DNA of 64,000 bases from Humibacillus sp. (GTDB lineage: Bacteria; Actinomycetota; Actinomycetes; Actinomycetales; Dermatophilaceae): NCBI GenBank assembly GCA_030452985.1, contig JAKDLG010000002.1:24847-88846 (forward strand). Reading direction: 5' to 3'. Under the pieces are notes generated by a model. That model saw only the letters and a program-made list of their open reading frames with translations. It did no database searches and was not told where the DNA came from. This document shows, piece by piece, positions 31,298 to 41,081 of this stretch; positions within the stretch are counted from its first letter, which is position 1; every line of letters starts with the position of its first letter. Position numbers and translations under genes: made by a program.

Positions 31298-31996
31298 TCA
31301 GGGGAAGGGGCGAACCTCGACCAGGAGCGAGAGGTAGCCCCCGAGCAACATCCAGGGCCCGAACGCGATGGCGCTGCGCCGATCGGCTCGGCGAAGAACG
31401 ATGCGCCCGAGCGCCCACGCTCCCCCGAGGAGGAAAGCGGCGTAGGTCGTGACGAGCGGAGCCCACGCCGAGAGGTAACCCGTGGTCAGGCCGAGCAGCG
31501 CCGCCAGCTGCACATCGCCAAGTCCGAACGCCCCGCCCAAGGCCCCGGCCAGCAGTGCGAGAACCAGAAAGACGAGCAGCAGCACGACCGCGCACACCCC
31601 CGCCCGGAGCAGCGCGGCCCAGTCACCGGTCACGGCAGACGAGAACGCGAGCTGGGCAGCGACGAGCACGATCGCGGGACGCACCAGGCCGGTCGGGAGC
31701 CGATGCACGTCGGCGTCGATCCACACCAGGGCGACCGCCACCGTGGTGAAGGTCAGCAGGGCCGGAAGCACGGTGTAGTCGCCGAGCGCGCCGAGCCGCC
31801 AGGCCAGCACCCCCCACGCCAACGCCGTCACCGGCATCACGCCCCAGGGCGGGAACGGCAGCGACCCGGTCTCGTCGTCGAGCCGGTAGCCGACCGAGGC
31901 CAGTCGTGGTGTCAGCACCCGCCCGACCCCAGCACCGACGAGCACGATGACGGCCACGAACCACCAGGGGGTCGCCGGCGCCGCGACCCAGGTCAC
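31298..31996 (-). CDS. A24-family prepilin peptidase, short form
   Basis: Membrane aspartyl protease of 232 residues with about seven hydrophobic segments. The two catalytic Asp motifs are VWIDADVHRLP (about 92-102) and GAFGLGDVQLA (about 155-165), matching the GxGD rule. The N-terminal cytosolic methylase domain with its CxxC pairs, found in full PilD proteins, is absent. It probably processes leader peptides of type IV or Tad-type pilins encoded elsewhere, since no pilin gene lies here. Its ATG overlaps the aroE stop, so it is coupled to aroE. Confidence 0.87.
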   Translation of the reverse strand: MTWVAAPATPWWFVAVIVLVGAGVGRVLTPRLASVGYRLDDETGSLPFPPWGVMPVTALAWGVLAWRLGALGDYTVLPALLTFTTVAVALVWIDADVHRLPTGLVRPAIVLVAAQLAFSSAVTGDWAALLRAGVCAVVLLLVFLVLALLAGALGGAFGLGDVQLAALLGLTTGYLSAWAPLVTTYAAFLLGGAWALGRIVLRRADRRSAIAFGPWMLLGGYLSLLVEVRPFP

Positions 31997-32949
31997 GTCT
32001 TCGGCGTCTTGGGCGTCTTCGGCGGGACCTGACCGGATGCCGACGACCGCGACGCCTCGCCGAGTTCCTCAGGCAGGGCGCCTCCACGCTCGCCGCCCAG
32101 GGCCTCGCGCAGGGCTTCGCGCATGGCTTCGACCGGGGCGGAGCGGCCCGTCATGAGTCGAACCTGCTCGGTGGCTTGGTGCAGCAGCATGTCGACCCCT
32201 CGGGCACGACGCCAGCCCCGGTCCTGCGCCACCCGTTCGAGGGCGGTCTCGCCCGCACCGTAGACGACATCGAGCACGGCCCCCGAGCCGGTCTGGGGCG
32301 GGGACGGGAAGTCGTCAAGACCCGCAACCGCCGAAGGGGGCACCGTGCTCACCACGATGTCGCACGGCGGCCACGTTCCCCACGGTACGACCGCGACCAT
32401 GAGCCCGGTTCGTTCGGCCTGGGCCACGGTCTCGGGGCGCACGGCGCCGCGCACCATGAACGCCACCTTCTGCACACCGGACTCCGCCAGCGCCGCCACC
32501 GCCGATCGTGCGGTCGCGCCGGATCCGACGACGAGTGCGCACCATGGTTCGACACCGCGCGGCAGGGCCTCAGCGAGACTAGCCCGGATGCCGTACACGT
32601 CCGTGTTGTGCGCGTGCCAGCCGTCGTCGTGCCGCACGAGCGTGTTGGCCCCACCCGTCGCCCGGGCCGTGTCACTGACGGTGACAGCCCTACGCAGCCC
32701 GACCTCCTTCAGCGGCATGGTGAGCGAGAGTCCGCGCCACGTACCGTCCAGACCGGCCAGCGCGGCCTCGAAGCCCTGTTCGTCGACCTCGCGGCGCTCG
32801 TAGGTCCAGCCCTCCAGGCCGAGCACAGCGTAGGCGGCCCGGTGCAGCACCGGCGAGAGCGAGTGCCCGATCGGCGAGCCCCAGACCGCGCACCGGCGAG
32901 ACCCGCGGTCGTCGGGCGCCGATCTGGCTGACGCGTGGGGCGTCAGCAC
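31993..32949 (-). CDS. aroE: shikimate dehydrogenase
   Basis: NADPH-dependent reduction of dehydroshikimate; 318 residues, longer than usual. Substrate-binding GSPIGHSLSPVLHRAAY (about 24-40), the catalytic Lys in LTMPLKE, HNTDVYGI and the nucleotide loop VVGSGATARSA are present. The C-terminal about 40 residues are an added Ala/Glu/Arg-rich tail ending in PPKTPKTPKT. The start is a GTG at 32949 overlapping the mltG stop by seven bases. Confidence 0.93.
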   Translation of the reverse strand: MLTPHASARSAPDDRGSRRCAVWGSPIGHSLSPVLHRAAYAVLGLEGWTYERREVDEQGFEAALAGLDGTWRGLSLTMPLKEVGLRRAVTVSDTARATGGANTLVRHDDGWHAHNTDVYGIRASLAEALPRGVEPWCALVVGSGATARSAVAALAESGVQKVAFMVRGAVRPETVAQAERTGLMVAVVPWGTWPPCDIVVSTVPPSAVAGLDDFPSPPQTGSGAVLDVVYGAGETALERVAQDRGWRRARGVDMLLHQATEQVRLMTGRSAPVEAMREALREALGGERGGALPEELGEASRSSASGQVPPKTPKTPKT

Positions 32950-34181
32950 TTTCCGCCGGTGGCCTTAAACCACGCCTTGAACTGCGCTACGTTCTTGGCG
33001 TTGTCAGCGGCGCTCACAGCGAACTTCGTCTCGCCCGTGCACAGGTTGACGGTGGTGAACCAGAACCAGTCGCCGGGCGGTGGAGCAGCCGCTGCCTTGA
33101 TCGCCTTCTCGCCCGGGTTGGCGATCGGGCCGGGCGGCAGGCCCTTGACCTTGCGCGTGTTGTAGGGGCTGTTGCTGTTGAGCATGGCCTGCGTCGGCAC
33201 GCCCCGCTTCTTGAAGATGTAGTTGACGGTCGAGTCGAAGCCGAGCGGGGTGTCGCGCGCCAACCGGTTCTCGACGACCCGGGCCACCTTGCCGCGATCG
33301 GCCTGGGTCTTGGCCTCCCCCTCGACGAGGCTGGCCAGGATGACAACGCGCTCCATCTTGGCGGGGGTGATGCCAAGGGCAGCGAGGCGCTTGGTCGACT
33401 GCGCCACCATCTGCGCCAGCTGGTCCGTGGCGCTCGACGTGGGGTTGAACTCGTAGCTGGCCGGGAACAGGTAGCCCTCGACGTTGCCCTTCGCCGACGA
33501 CGGCAGACCCAGGGCCGCCCCGTTCTTGGCCGCCGCGACGTACTTCGCAACCGGGATGCCCGTCTGCTGCGAGAGCTTGGCGTAGATCTCGCTGGCCCAC
33601 AGACCCTCCGGGATGACGACCCGAGTGATGATCCGGTTGGCAGGGTCGACCAGCATGTCGAGCGCCTCGCTCGCCTTCATCTGCTCCTTGAGCCGGTACA
33701 CCCCGGGCTGGATGCCGCTCGCCTTGTCGTCGGCCGCGGCCGCCTCGTTGAACGCCTTGCTCGTCTTGACGACCCCGTCCTTGACGAGCAGGTCAGCGAT
33801 GGTCGAGCCTCCGGATCCGGCCGCCACCGTGACCATCACCTCGCCCTCGCCCGGTCCGGGGTAGTCGTTGGACTCGAGCAGCCCCTCGACCATCGGTCGC
33901 AGCACCACGAAGGCCACCGCGGCGCCACCACCGACGACGGCCAGGGCCAGGACGATGACGACCAGGCGACGCCAGATCGACGGCTTGGAACGTCGTGGCC
34001 GGTCTGATCGACGGGAGCGGCGCGACGGTCGACGACCGCCGTGCCGTTCTGCGCTCTCGGCGGCCCCCGCCGAGGCGGTGCTGCCCGCCCCGCCACCACC
34101 GAGGAGGTGGTCGTGCTCTGAACCGAGATCGCGGTGCTCGTCGTGCTCACCGAAGATGGATGACTCCAGGTGGTCGGTCAT
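32943..34181 (-). CDS. mltG: endolytic murein transglycosylase MltG
   Basis: Membrane-anchored lytic transglycosylase that cuts nascent peptidoglycan and sets strand length; 412 residues. The cytosolic N-tail (about 1-68) is Gly/Ser then Arg-rich, the single helix is about 72-95, and the YceG/MltG domain follows. The catalytic Glu is in ILASLVEGEAKT, and SPYNTRKVKGLPPGPIANPG is the family signature. The basic tail before the membrane helix is unusually long, as in other actinobacteria. It overlaps ruvX by four bases. Confidence 0.94.
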   Translation of the reverse strand: MTDHLESSIFGEHDEHRDLGSEHDHLLGGGGAGSTASAGAAESAERHGGRRPSRRSRRSDRPRRSKPSIWRRLVVIVLALAVVGGGAAVAFVVLRPMVEGLLESNDYPGPGEGEVMVTVAAGSGGSTIADLLVKDGVVKTSKAFNEAAAADDKASGIQPGVYRLKEQMKASEALDMLVDPANRIITRVVIPEGLWASEIYAKLSQQTGIPVAKYVAAAKNGAALGLPSSAKGNVEGYLFPASYEFNPTSSATDQLAQMVAQSTKRLAALGITPAKMERVVILASLVEGEAKTQADRGKVARVVENRLARDTPLGFDSTVNYIFKKRGVPTQAMLNSNSPYNTRKVKGLPPGPIANPGEKAIKAAAAPPPGDWFWFTTVNLCTGETKFAVSAADNAKNVAQFKAWFKATGGKC

Positions 34182-34729
34182 CGGTGCCGTTCCTTCTTCC
34201 GAGGTCTGCCCCTGTCCGGGACGAGTTCGCCGACGGCCCGCCCCGTCGACGCCTCGGCGTCAAGGGCGGACTGCAGAATGAGCACTGCAGCAGCTTGGTC
34301 GACGACGGCCCGCTGCCCCCGACCGGGCACGCCGCTGTCGCGTAGTCTGCGATGTGCGGCCACAGTCGTCAAGCGTTCATCGACCAGCCGCACCGGCAGC
34401 GGCTCGATCCGCTGGGCGAGATTCACGGCATACTCGCGCGCCAGCCGAGCCGCTTCGCCCTCCGCGCCCGACATCAGTCGCGGGAGTCCGACCACGACCT
34501 CGACGGCCGCGAGATCCGCGACCAGCGCGGCGAGCGTCGTGAGGTCGGATCCGCCCTCACGGTCGCGTGGCAGGGTACGCACGGGGTGCGCCAGCACCGC
34601 CGACGGGTCGGACGCCGCCACCCCCACGCGCACGCTCCCGACGTCGACGCCGACACGCACGCCGGCTCGAACGCCTGCGCGCCCCGCTGCTGGCACGGAC
34701 GTCTCGGGCCCGCCGACGGCATCACTCAT
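34178..34729 (-). CDS. ruvX: YqgF/RuvX RNase H-fold nuclease
   Basis: Putative Holliday-junction resolvase or pre-16S rRNA nuclease; 183 residues. RNase H-like metal residues appear in [13 protein letters not shown] (about 27-39), [11 protein letters not shown], the Glu of LVDERLTTV and the Asp of [11 protein letters not shown]. The N-terminal 25 residues and the Arg/Lys-rich end are extensions. It is tightly coupled between alaS and mltG, the usual actinobacterial order. Confidence 0.9.
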   Translation of the reverse strand: MSDAVGGPETSVPAAGRAGVRAGVRVGVDVGSVRVGVAASDPSAVLAHPVRTLPRDREGGSDLTTLAALVADLAAVEVVVGLPRLMSGAEGEAARLAREYAVNLAQRIEPLPVRLVDERLTTVAAHRRLRDSGVPGRGQRAVVDQAAAVLILQSALDAEASTGRAVGELVPDRGRPRKKERHR

Positions 34730-37425
34730 GCGGGCCGCGAACGCAGCTCATCCTCCACCGCACCCAACGCAGCGGGTACCCCTGACGCGTCCGTGCCGCC
34801 ACCCTGGGCGATGTCGTCCTTGCCGCCGCCGCCGCCGCCGAGCTTCTTCGCCGCCGATCGCACGAAGGCGCCCGCCTTGAGGCCGGCCTCGCGGGCTCGC
34901 TGGTTCGTCGCCACGATGACGAGGGGTCGCCCACCTGACGCCGACGCCATCGAGACCAGCACCGGACGGTCGTTGCCGAGCCGGCCGCGCACGTCGAGTA
35001 CGAGCGCACGCAGGTCGTCGGCGCCGACTTCCGCTCCGGCGTCGTGGCTCACGAAGGTCACCCCGCCGAGGTCCCGAGCACTCGCCACGAGCCCTGACGC
35101 TGCGCCGAGCACCTGGGCCGCCTTGACCGCTGCGATCTGCTTCTCGGCATCCTTCAGTCGTGCCACGAGGCCGGCCACCCGGTCGGGCAGCTGGTCTCGG
35201 GGAACTCCCAGGGTGGCGGTCAGCTGGTTCACGAGCACGGCCTCACGGGCGAGGTGGGTGTACGCGTCGGTGCCGACGAGCGCCTCGACGCGGCGTACAC
35301 CCGACCCGATCGAGCTCTCGCCGAGCAGCTTGACGACACCGATCTGGCCCACCCGTGGCGTATGGGTACCGATGCAGAACTCACGCGACCACTCGCCGAT
35401 CGAGACGACCCGCACCCGTTCGCCGTACTTCTCGCCGAAAAGCGCCATCGCTCCGAGCTTGCGAGCGGCATCGATGCCCATCACGTCGGCCGTGACCGGA
35501 AGGTCGTCGAGCAGCACGGCGTTGATGCGTGCCTCGATCTCACCCATGGCGGCGAGCGAGACCGACTGCAACGACTTGAAGTCGAATCGAAGACGACCGG
35601 GTGAGTTCTCCGACCCGGCCTGGGTGGCGGTCGGGCCCAGCTCGTCACGCAATGCCTGGTGCACCATGTGGGTGGCGGTGTGAGCGCGCGAGATCGAGCG
35701 GCGACGCACGACGTCGACCTCTGCCTCAGCGGCCTCGCCCACCGCTACCTCACCCTCGAGCACCCTGGCGTGGTGCACCACGAGACCGGTGATCGGGCGC
35801 TGCACGTTGCTCACCTCCAGCAGCGTGCCGTTCGCGAGACGGATACGGCCGTGGTCGGGCTGCTGCCCGCCTGACTCGGCGTAGAGCGGCGTACGGTCGA
35901 GCACGACCTCGACCTCGTCGCCGGCCGCGGCGCGGTCGACGGACTCACCATCGTGGATCAGCCCACGAACCGTCGCCTCGGTCGTCACCTGGTCGTAGCC
36001 GGTGAACTCCACCTCACGACCGAGCCGGTCGGCCACGGCCCGGTAGACATGCGTGTCGTCGTGGGTGTGCTTCTTGGCTCGGGCATCGGCCTTGGCTCGT
36101 CCGCGCTGCTCGTTCATCAGGGTGCGAAAGCCCTGCTCGTCGACCTGGACCCCCTGCTCGGCTGCCATCTCAAGGGTCAGGTCGATCGGGAAGCCGTAGG
36201 TGTCGTGAAGAGCGAACGCCTCGTCACCCGACAGCCGCAACCCGCCCGAGCTCTTCACGCTGGCGACGGCGGAGTCGAGACGGGTGGTGCCGCTGGCGAG
36301 GGTGCGCCGGAACGCCTCCTCCTCGGCGTACGCCACCTGGCTGATGCGGCCGAAGTCAGAGCGCAGCTGCGGGTAGCTCTGGCTCATCCGTTCCATGCTC
36401 ACCGGCAGCAGGTGCGGCAGCGTCGGCTCGTCGACCCCGAGCAGTCGCATCGCGCGCACGGCCCGACGCAGCATCCGCCGCAGCACGTAGCCCCGGCCCT
36501 CGTTTCCGGGTGTGACTCCGTCACCGATAAGCATCAGCGAGGTGCGCACGTGGTCGGCGACGACGCGCAGGCGCACATCGTCAGGGTGGCTCTGCGCCGC
36601 GACGTGGCTGGGCACGGCACCGTAGTGCTTGCCCGCCATCTCGGCGGCGGCGTCGAGCACCGGAAAGACCTCGTCGATCTCGTAGAGGTTGTCGACGCCC
36701 TGCAGCACGCTGGCCACCCGCTCGAGCCCCATTCCGGTGTCGACGTTGCGGGCGGGCAGCGGGCCGGCCACGTCGAAATCGACCTTCGAGCGAACCGCGC
36801 TCAGCTCCTCCTGCATGAACACGAGGTTCCAGATCTCCATGAAGCGGTCCTCGTCGACAGCCGGGCCCCCGTCGAGACCGTACTCCGGGCCGCGGTCGAT
36901 GAAGATCTCGCTGCTCGGGCCGCCAGGGCCGGGAATGCCCATGTGCCAGTAGTTGTCGGCCTTGCCGCGGCGCACGATGCGCTCTTGCGGGATATCGGTC
37001 AGCTCCAGCCACAGTGCGGCGGCCTCGTCGTCGTCGTGGTAGACGGTGGCCCAGAGCTTCTCCGGGTCGAGCCCGTAGCCCCCCTCGGGCTGCGCCGTCG
37101 TGAGCAGTTCCCACGCGTACTGGATGGCGCCGCGCTTGAAGTAGTCACCAAAGCTGAAGTTGCCGGTCATCTGGAAGAACGTGCCGTGCCGGCTGGTGTG
37201 GCCGACCTCCTCGATGTCGAGGGTGCGCACGCACTTCTGCACGCTCGTCGCCCGACGATACGGCGGGGTCTGCTGCCCGGCCAGATACGGCACGAACGGC
37301 ACCATTCCCGCGTTGACGAAGAGCAGGTTGGGGTCTTCGAACGGCAGCGGTGCACTAGGTACGACCGTGTGCCCACGCTCCTCGAAGAAGGTGAGCCAAC
37401 GTCGTCTGATCTCTGCGGTTTCCAT
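34726..37425 (-). CDS. alaS: alanyl-tRNA synthetase
   Basis: Charges tRNA-Ala; 899 residues, full length. Class II aminoacylation core at the N-terminus ([28 protein letters not shown]), editing domain with [11 protein letters not shown] (about 585) and the C-Ala domain at the end with a GGGGGGKDD stretch. The editing-site zinc motif reads FCIGTH, where most AlaRS have CGGTH. An AAGGAA site precedes the ATG. No T-box structure was found upstream. It heads alaS-ruvX-mltG-aroE-prepilin peptidase, all overlapping. Confidence 0.96.
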   Translation of the reverse strand: METAEIRRRWLTFFEERGHTVVPSAPLPFEDPNLLFVNAGMVPFVPYLAGQQTPPYRRATSVQKCVRTLDIEEVGHTSRHGTFFQMTGNFSFGDYFKRGAIQYAWELLTTAQPEGGYGLDPEKLWATVYHDDDEAAALWLELTDIPQERIVRRGKADNYWHMGIPGPGGPSSEIFIDRGPEYGLDGGPAVDEDRFMEIWNLVFMQEELSAVRSKVDFDVAGPLPARNVDTGMGLERVASVLQGVDNLYEIDEVFPVLDAAAEMAGKHYGAVPSHVAAQSHPDDVRLRVVADHVRTSLMLIGDGVTPGNEGRGYVLRRMLRRAVRAMRLLGVDEPTLPHLLPVSMERMSQSYPQLRSDFGRISQVAYAEEEAFRRTLASGTTRLDSAVASVKSSGGLRLSGDEAFALHDTYGFPIDLTLEMAAEQGVQVDEQGFRTLMNEQRGRAKADARAKKHTHDDTHVYRAVADRLGREVEFTGYDQVTTEATVRGLIHDGESVDRAAAGDEVEVVLDRTPLYAESGGQQPDHGRIRLANGTLLEVSNVQRPITGLVVHHARVLEGEVAVGEAAEAEVDVVRRRSISRAHTATHMVHQALRDELGPTATQAGSENSPGRLRFDFKSLQSVSLAAMGEIEARINAVLLDDLPVTADVMGIDAARKLGAMALFGEKYGERVRVVSIGEWSREFCIGTHTPRVGQIGVVKLLGESSIGSGVRRVEALVGTDAYTHLAREAVLVNQLTATLGVPRDQLPDRVAGLVARLKDAEKQIAAVKAAQVLGAASGLVASARDLGGVTFVSHDAGAEVGADDLRALVLDVRGRLGNDRPVLVSMASASGGRPLVIVATNQRAREAGLKAGAFVRSAAKKLGGGGGGKDDIAQGGGTDASGVPAALGAVEDELRSRPA

Positions 37426-37745
37426 GACAGTTCCTTGGGTCGACAGTGGTCTGCGGGGCGAGCGGGCGGGGGCAGTCGAGGCGCCTCAGGCAGGCGCGAC
37501 TGGCCCCCGGAGAGCTCGGGCCACCCGGCGGCTGGTCAATGGCGTCGGTGAGCCAGACCTCATGCTCACCACCTCCAAAAACTCGACAGACCATGCGCGC
37601 GACCCTCGCGCGGCAGGTCCTCAGCCTAACGGAAGGCGCGCACGGGACCCGTCAGCATTCCCATCACCATTTCCCCGGAGTCGTCAATCACCTGCACCTG
37701 ACGCCCGCACACCGCGCCGATAGGGCATTCGTCGCCGAGGCCCAA

Positions 37746-37818
37746 CGCAACACACCGAGTAACCGTCAAGCCACCGTGGCGTACCTACCGGGCGTTGACG
37801 GGTTCTCGGTGTGTTGCG
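37746..37818. repeat. large nested inverted repeat 3' of the opp operon
   Basis: A perfect 14-bp outer stem, CGCAACACACCGAG at 37746-37759 and its complement at 37805-37818. Inside it is an inner stem AACCGTCAA / TTGACGG(G)TT with one bulged base, and a small GCCAC-GTGGC hairpin in the centre. It lies 43 bases after the oppF stop. It is the only notable content of the 435-base gap 37426-37860; the rest shows no gene. It is probably an operon-end structure without a U-tract; a mobile-element remnant is possible. Confidence 0.7.
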
Positions 37819-37860
37819 GAGAACGTGGTGGGGACGAGGGCGGAGAAGGGGACGCCGCGG

Positions 37861-38907
37861 TCAGGCGGAGACGACCTCCGGGACGAGCTTCTTGACCTCG
37901 GGGAAGTGGCAGGCCTGCAGGTGCAGCCCTGTCTCTCGTCCGCCGCGCCCTTCGTCGGTGGAGGTGGACGGGATGAGCGGAGGCTCCTGCTCGGCGCAGA
38001 TGTCCTGCGCCTTCCAGCAGCGGGTCCGGAACCGGCATCCGCTCGGCGGGCTGATGGGGCTGGGAACATCGCCCACCAGACGGATCCGTTCGGTCCGCTT
38101 CGCTCCGCGAGCGACGGCGATGTCGGGCGCCGCCGAGAGCAGGGCCTGGGTGTAGGGGTGCTCGGGAAGGTCGTAGATCTTGCGCTTGTCGCCGTACTCC
38201 ACGATCTTGCCGAGGTACATCACCGCCACCTGGTCGCAGAAGTGACGAATGACGCCGAGGTCGTGCGCCACGAAGATGAAGGCGAGGTCGAGCTCGTCGC
38301 GAAGCCGACCCAGCAGGTTCATCACCTGCGCCTGGATCGAGACGTCGAGCGCCGACACCGGTTCGTCGGCGATGATCAGCTTCGGTTCGACCGCCAGGGC
38401 CCGGGCGATCCCGATGCGCTGGCGCTGTCCTCCCGAGAACTCCGAGGGGTAACGGTTGATGTGCTCGGGGTTGAGGCCGACGAGCTCGAGCAGCTCCTGA
38501 ACCCGGGCCCGTTCCTTGCCCTTGTGCAGGCCGTGCACCTTCAAGGGGGTGGTGAGGATCGAACCGACGGTGTGTCGGGGGTTGAGCGAGCTGTAAGGGT
38601 CCTGGAAGATCATCTGCACGTCGCGGCGAATCTCGCGCAGGTCAGACTCCTTCAGATGGCTGATGTCGCGGCCCTGGAACTCGATGGATCCCGACGTGGG
38701 CTCATCGAGACGCGTGATCAGGCGTGAGGTGGTCGACTTGCCGCAGCCCGACTCACCGACCAGGCCCAGGGTCTGACCGTGGTCGAGCGTGAAGCTCACC
38801 CCGTCGACCGCCTGGACCAGCGACTTCGTCATGCGCAGCCCCTGCACCTCCTTGAACGGGAAGTGACGCACCAGGTCGGTCACCTTCAGCAGCGGCTGGT
38901 CACTCAT
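37861..38907 (-). CDS. oligopeptide ABC transporter ATP-binding protein (OppF-like)
   Basis: Cytosolic ATPase of 348 residues. Walker [17 protein letters not shown] (about 48-63), Q-loop [14 protein letters not shown], signature [14 protein letters not shown], Walker [13 protein letters not shown] and switch His in VAHDLG. The C-terminal oligopeptide-family extension has the four-Cys pattern found in OppD/F ([14 protein letters not shown]). ATG at 38907 overlaps the oppD stop. Last gene of the opp unit. Substrate specificity lies in the binding protein. Confidence 0.93.
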   Translation of the reverse strand: MSDQPLLKVTDLVRHFPFKEVQGLRMTKSLVQAVDGVSFTLDHGQTLGLVGESGCGKSTTSRLITRLDEPTSGSIEFQGRDISHLKESDLREIRRDVQMIFQDPYSSLNPRHTVGSILTTPLKVHGLHKGKERARVQELLELVGLNPEHINRYPSEFSGGQRQRIGIARALAVEPKLIIADEPVSALDVSIQAQVMNLLGRLRDELDLAFIFVAHDLGVIRHFCDQVAVMYLGKIVEYGDKRKIYDLPEHPYTQALLSAAPDIAVARGAKRTERIRLVGDVPSPISPPSGCRFRTRCWKAQDICAEQEPPLIPSTSTDEGRGGRETGLHLQACHFPEVKKLVPEVVSA

Positions 38908-39974
38908 TTGGCCCCCTCGTCGTTCTGGAGCGTGGCCACCGGGTCTTCGAGGTGACAACGCAGCTGACGGTTGGTCAGACCCGGTGTGGGCCGCCACTCG
39001 GGCAGAGTTTCGATGCAGGCCGCACCGACGAGAGGCTGGAAGTCGCACCGGGGGTGGAACGAACACCCGGTGGGCAGGTTGAGCAGGCTAGGAGGGGCGC
39101 CGCGGATGGCCTTGAGGTCGCCGGTGCCGTCGTCGGTGGCCGACGGGATCGACTGGAGCAGCCCGTAGGTGTAGGGGTGCGACGGCCTCGCGAGCACCTC
39201 CTTCGCGTCACCTTTCTCGACACCGCGACCCGCGTACATCACGAGAATGTCGTCGGCCGTCTCGGCCACCACGGCCAGGTCGTGCGTGATGAGGATGACG
39301 GCGGAACCAAACTCCTTCTGCATGTCGTTGACCAGGTCGAGGATCTGGGCCTGGACCGTCACGTCGAGGGCCGTCGTCGGTTCGTCGGCGATGAGCAGCT
39401 TGGGGTCGTTGACCAGCCCGAGGGCGATCATCGCGCGCTGGCGCATGCCACCGGAGAACTCGTGCGGATACTGCAGGGCCCGACGGGCCGGCGTGGGGAT
39501 GCCGACCAGGTCGAGCATCTCGACCGCGCGTTTGTGGGCCACCGCCTTGCTCACCTTGTGATGGGTCCGGTAGGCCTCCGCGATCTGCCGCCCCACCTTG
39601 TGGAAGGGGTGCAGCGAGCTCTGGGGGTCCTGGAAGACCATGGCGGCCGTCGTGCTCCGCAGCTTCTGGAAGGTTGCCTGCGATGCCCCGACGAGCTCGT
39701 TCCCGTCGAGCTTGATGCTCCCGGTGATCTGAGTGCGCTTCGGGTTGTGCAGCCCGAGCACGGCCATGCTCGAGACCGACTTGCCCGACCCCGACTCGCC
39801 CACGATGGCCAGGGTGCGGCCGAGACGAGCCTGGTAGGTGAGGTCGGAGACCGCCCGGACCAGACCCTCCTCGGTCGGGAAGGCGATCGACAGGTCCTTG
39901 ACGTCGAGCACGACGTCACCGGCCTGGCTGGCCTCGCCACTCGTGGTGGTGAACTGCTGCGTGCTGGCGGTCAC
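38904..39974 (-). CDS. oligopeptide ABC transporter ATP-binding protein (OppD-like)
   Basis: Second ATPase of the transporter; 356 residues. Walker A IVGESGSGKSVSSMAV, Q-loop VFQDPQSSLHP, signature FSGGMRQRAMIAL, Walker B LIADEPTTALD, switch His ITHDLAV, and the C-terminal Cys motif (CSFHPRC). The start is GTG 39974, giving a GTGA overlap with oppB; the open frame continues far upstream through oppB out of frame and is not coding there. Confidence 0.93.
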   Translation of the reverse strand: MTASTQQFTTTSGEASQAGDVVLDVKDLSIAFPTEEGLVRAVSDLTYQARLGRTLAIVGESGSGKSVSSMAVLGLHNPKRTQITGSIKLDGNELVGASQATFQKLRSTTAAMVFQDPQSSLHPFHKVGRQIAEAYRTHHKVSKAVAHKRAVEMLDLVGIPTPARRALQYPHEFSGGMRQRAMIALGLVNDPKLLIADEPTTALDVTVQAQILDLVNDMQKEFGSAVILITHDLAVVAETADDILVMYAGRGVEKGDAKEVLARPSHPYTYGLLQSIPSATDDGTGDLKAIRGAPPSLLNLPTGCSFHPRCDFQPLVGAACIETLPEWRPTPGLTNRQLRCHLEDPVATLQNDEGAK

Positions 39975-40957
39975 GAGAGCCTCACTCTCGGGTCGATGAA
40001 GGAGTAGCCGATGTCGACGATGAGGTTGAAGATGACGACGATGACGGCAGCCATCAGCACGGTGCCCATGATCACCGGAAGGTCGTCGTCGAAGAGAGCC
40101 TGCAGGGCGCGCCGACCGATGCCGTCGACCTCGAAGATCTTCTCGGTGATCAGGGTTCCGGTGAGCAGGGCAGCGATGTCGAGACCGAGGATGGTCACGA
40201 TCGGGCCCATGGCCGCCCGGAGGCCGTGGTTGACCAGCACGCGCCGCTCGGAAATGCCCTTGGAGCGCGCCGTACGCACGTAGTCCATCGAGAGCGTCTC
40301 GATCATCGAGTTGCGGGTGTAGCGGGTATACGAGGTCGACGTGACCAGGCCGAGGATGAGAGCGGGTGCGATCATGCCGGCGAAATAGACCCCCGCCCCT
40401 TCCGAGAAGGCGCTGTACTGCGGCAGCACCCTCCAGAAGGTCACCATGTACAGCGCGAACAGCAGCGCGAGGATGTAGTACGGGATCGCGCCGAAGACCT
40501 GCGAGCCACCGATGAGGATCCGGTCGGTGGCGCTTCCGCGCTTGACGGCCGCGAAGATTCCGATGGTGATCCCGACGATCGTGAAGATCACGGCTGCCAT
40601 CAGGGCCAGCACCACCGTGTTGGGGAACCGGGTGAACAGCTCGTCGTTGACCGACCGCCCCGTGTGGTAGGAGAAGCCGAGGCACGGTGCGCCGCAGTGG
40701 GTCGTCTCGCCCGCGAACTCGAAGTCGCGACCGACGAACAGGCCCTTGAAGTACTCGACGAACTGCACCGTGAGCGGCCGGTCGAGGCCGAGGTTGACCC
40801 GAATGGCCTGGAGCCGTTCGGCGTTGCACCGGTTCTCGGGGCAGAGCGACTGAGCCGGATCGGACGGGCCCGCGAAGAACACCACGAACGTGGTCACGAG
40901 TGTCGCCAGAATCACGCTGAGCGCCAACCCCGCACGGCGGAGGATGTAGGTGAGCAC
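39971..40957 (-). CDS. oligopeptide ABC transporter permease (OppB-like)
   Basis: Inner-membrane permease of 328 residues with about six helices. Opens MLTYILRRAGLALSVILATL, the DppB/OppB N-terminus, and carries the ATPase-contact loop DYVRTARSKGISERRVLVNHGLR. An extracellular loop after helix 1 contains four Cys (LCPENRC; HCGAPC). It pairs with the OppC-like permease encoded upstream. Confidence 0.92.
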   Translation of the reverse strand: MLTYILRRAGLALSVILATLVTTFVVFFAGPSDPAQSLCPENRCNAERLQAIRVNLGLDRPLTVQFVEYFKGLFVGRDFEFAGETTHCGAPCLGFSYHTGRSVNDELFTRFPNTVVLALMAAVIFTIVGITIGIFAAVKRGSATDRILIGGSQVFGAIPYYILALLFALYMVTFWRVLPQYSAFSEGAGVYFAGMIAPALILGLVTSTSYTRYTRNSMIETLSMDYVRTARSKGISERRVLVNHGLRAAMGPIVTILGLDIAALLTGTLITEKIFEVDGIGRRALQALFDDDLPVIMGTVLMAAVIVVIFNLIVDIGYSFIDPRVRLS

Positions 40958-40985
40958 AGATTGCCTTCCACAACAGTTGTGCCGG

Positions 40986-41021
40986 CGGGTGGGTCCCGGG
41001 CTGCATGCCGGGACCCACCCG
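40986..41021 (-). terminator. strong intercistronic hairpin between oppA and oppB
   Basis: A perfect 14-bp stem CGGGTGGGTCCCGG with its complement and an eight-base loop, in the 124-base gap after the binding-protein gene. No T-tract. It may partly terminate transcription or protect the upstream mRNA, raising binding protein over permease and ATPase levels. Confidence 0.78.
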
Positions 41022-41081
41022 GATCGAGCTGGTCGGACGGGGGCCCTCAGGTGCGAGGGACCACCAGTCGTGCTGCCGGTG

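Noticed and set aside
37426..37660. T-box or other tRNA-sensing leader for alaS
   Set aside because: No antiterminator bulge (TGGNACCGCG-like) or terminator is seen on the minus strand in this gap.
37446..37895. Plus-strand 149-codon frame between alaS and oppF
   Set aside because: Composition is His/Arg/Gly-rich, it crosses the large hairpin and the 3' end of oppF, and has no ribosome-binding site.
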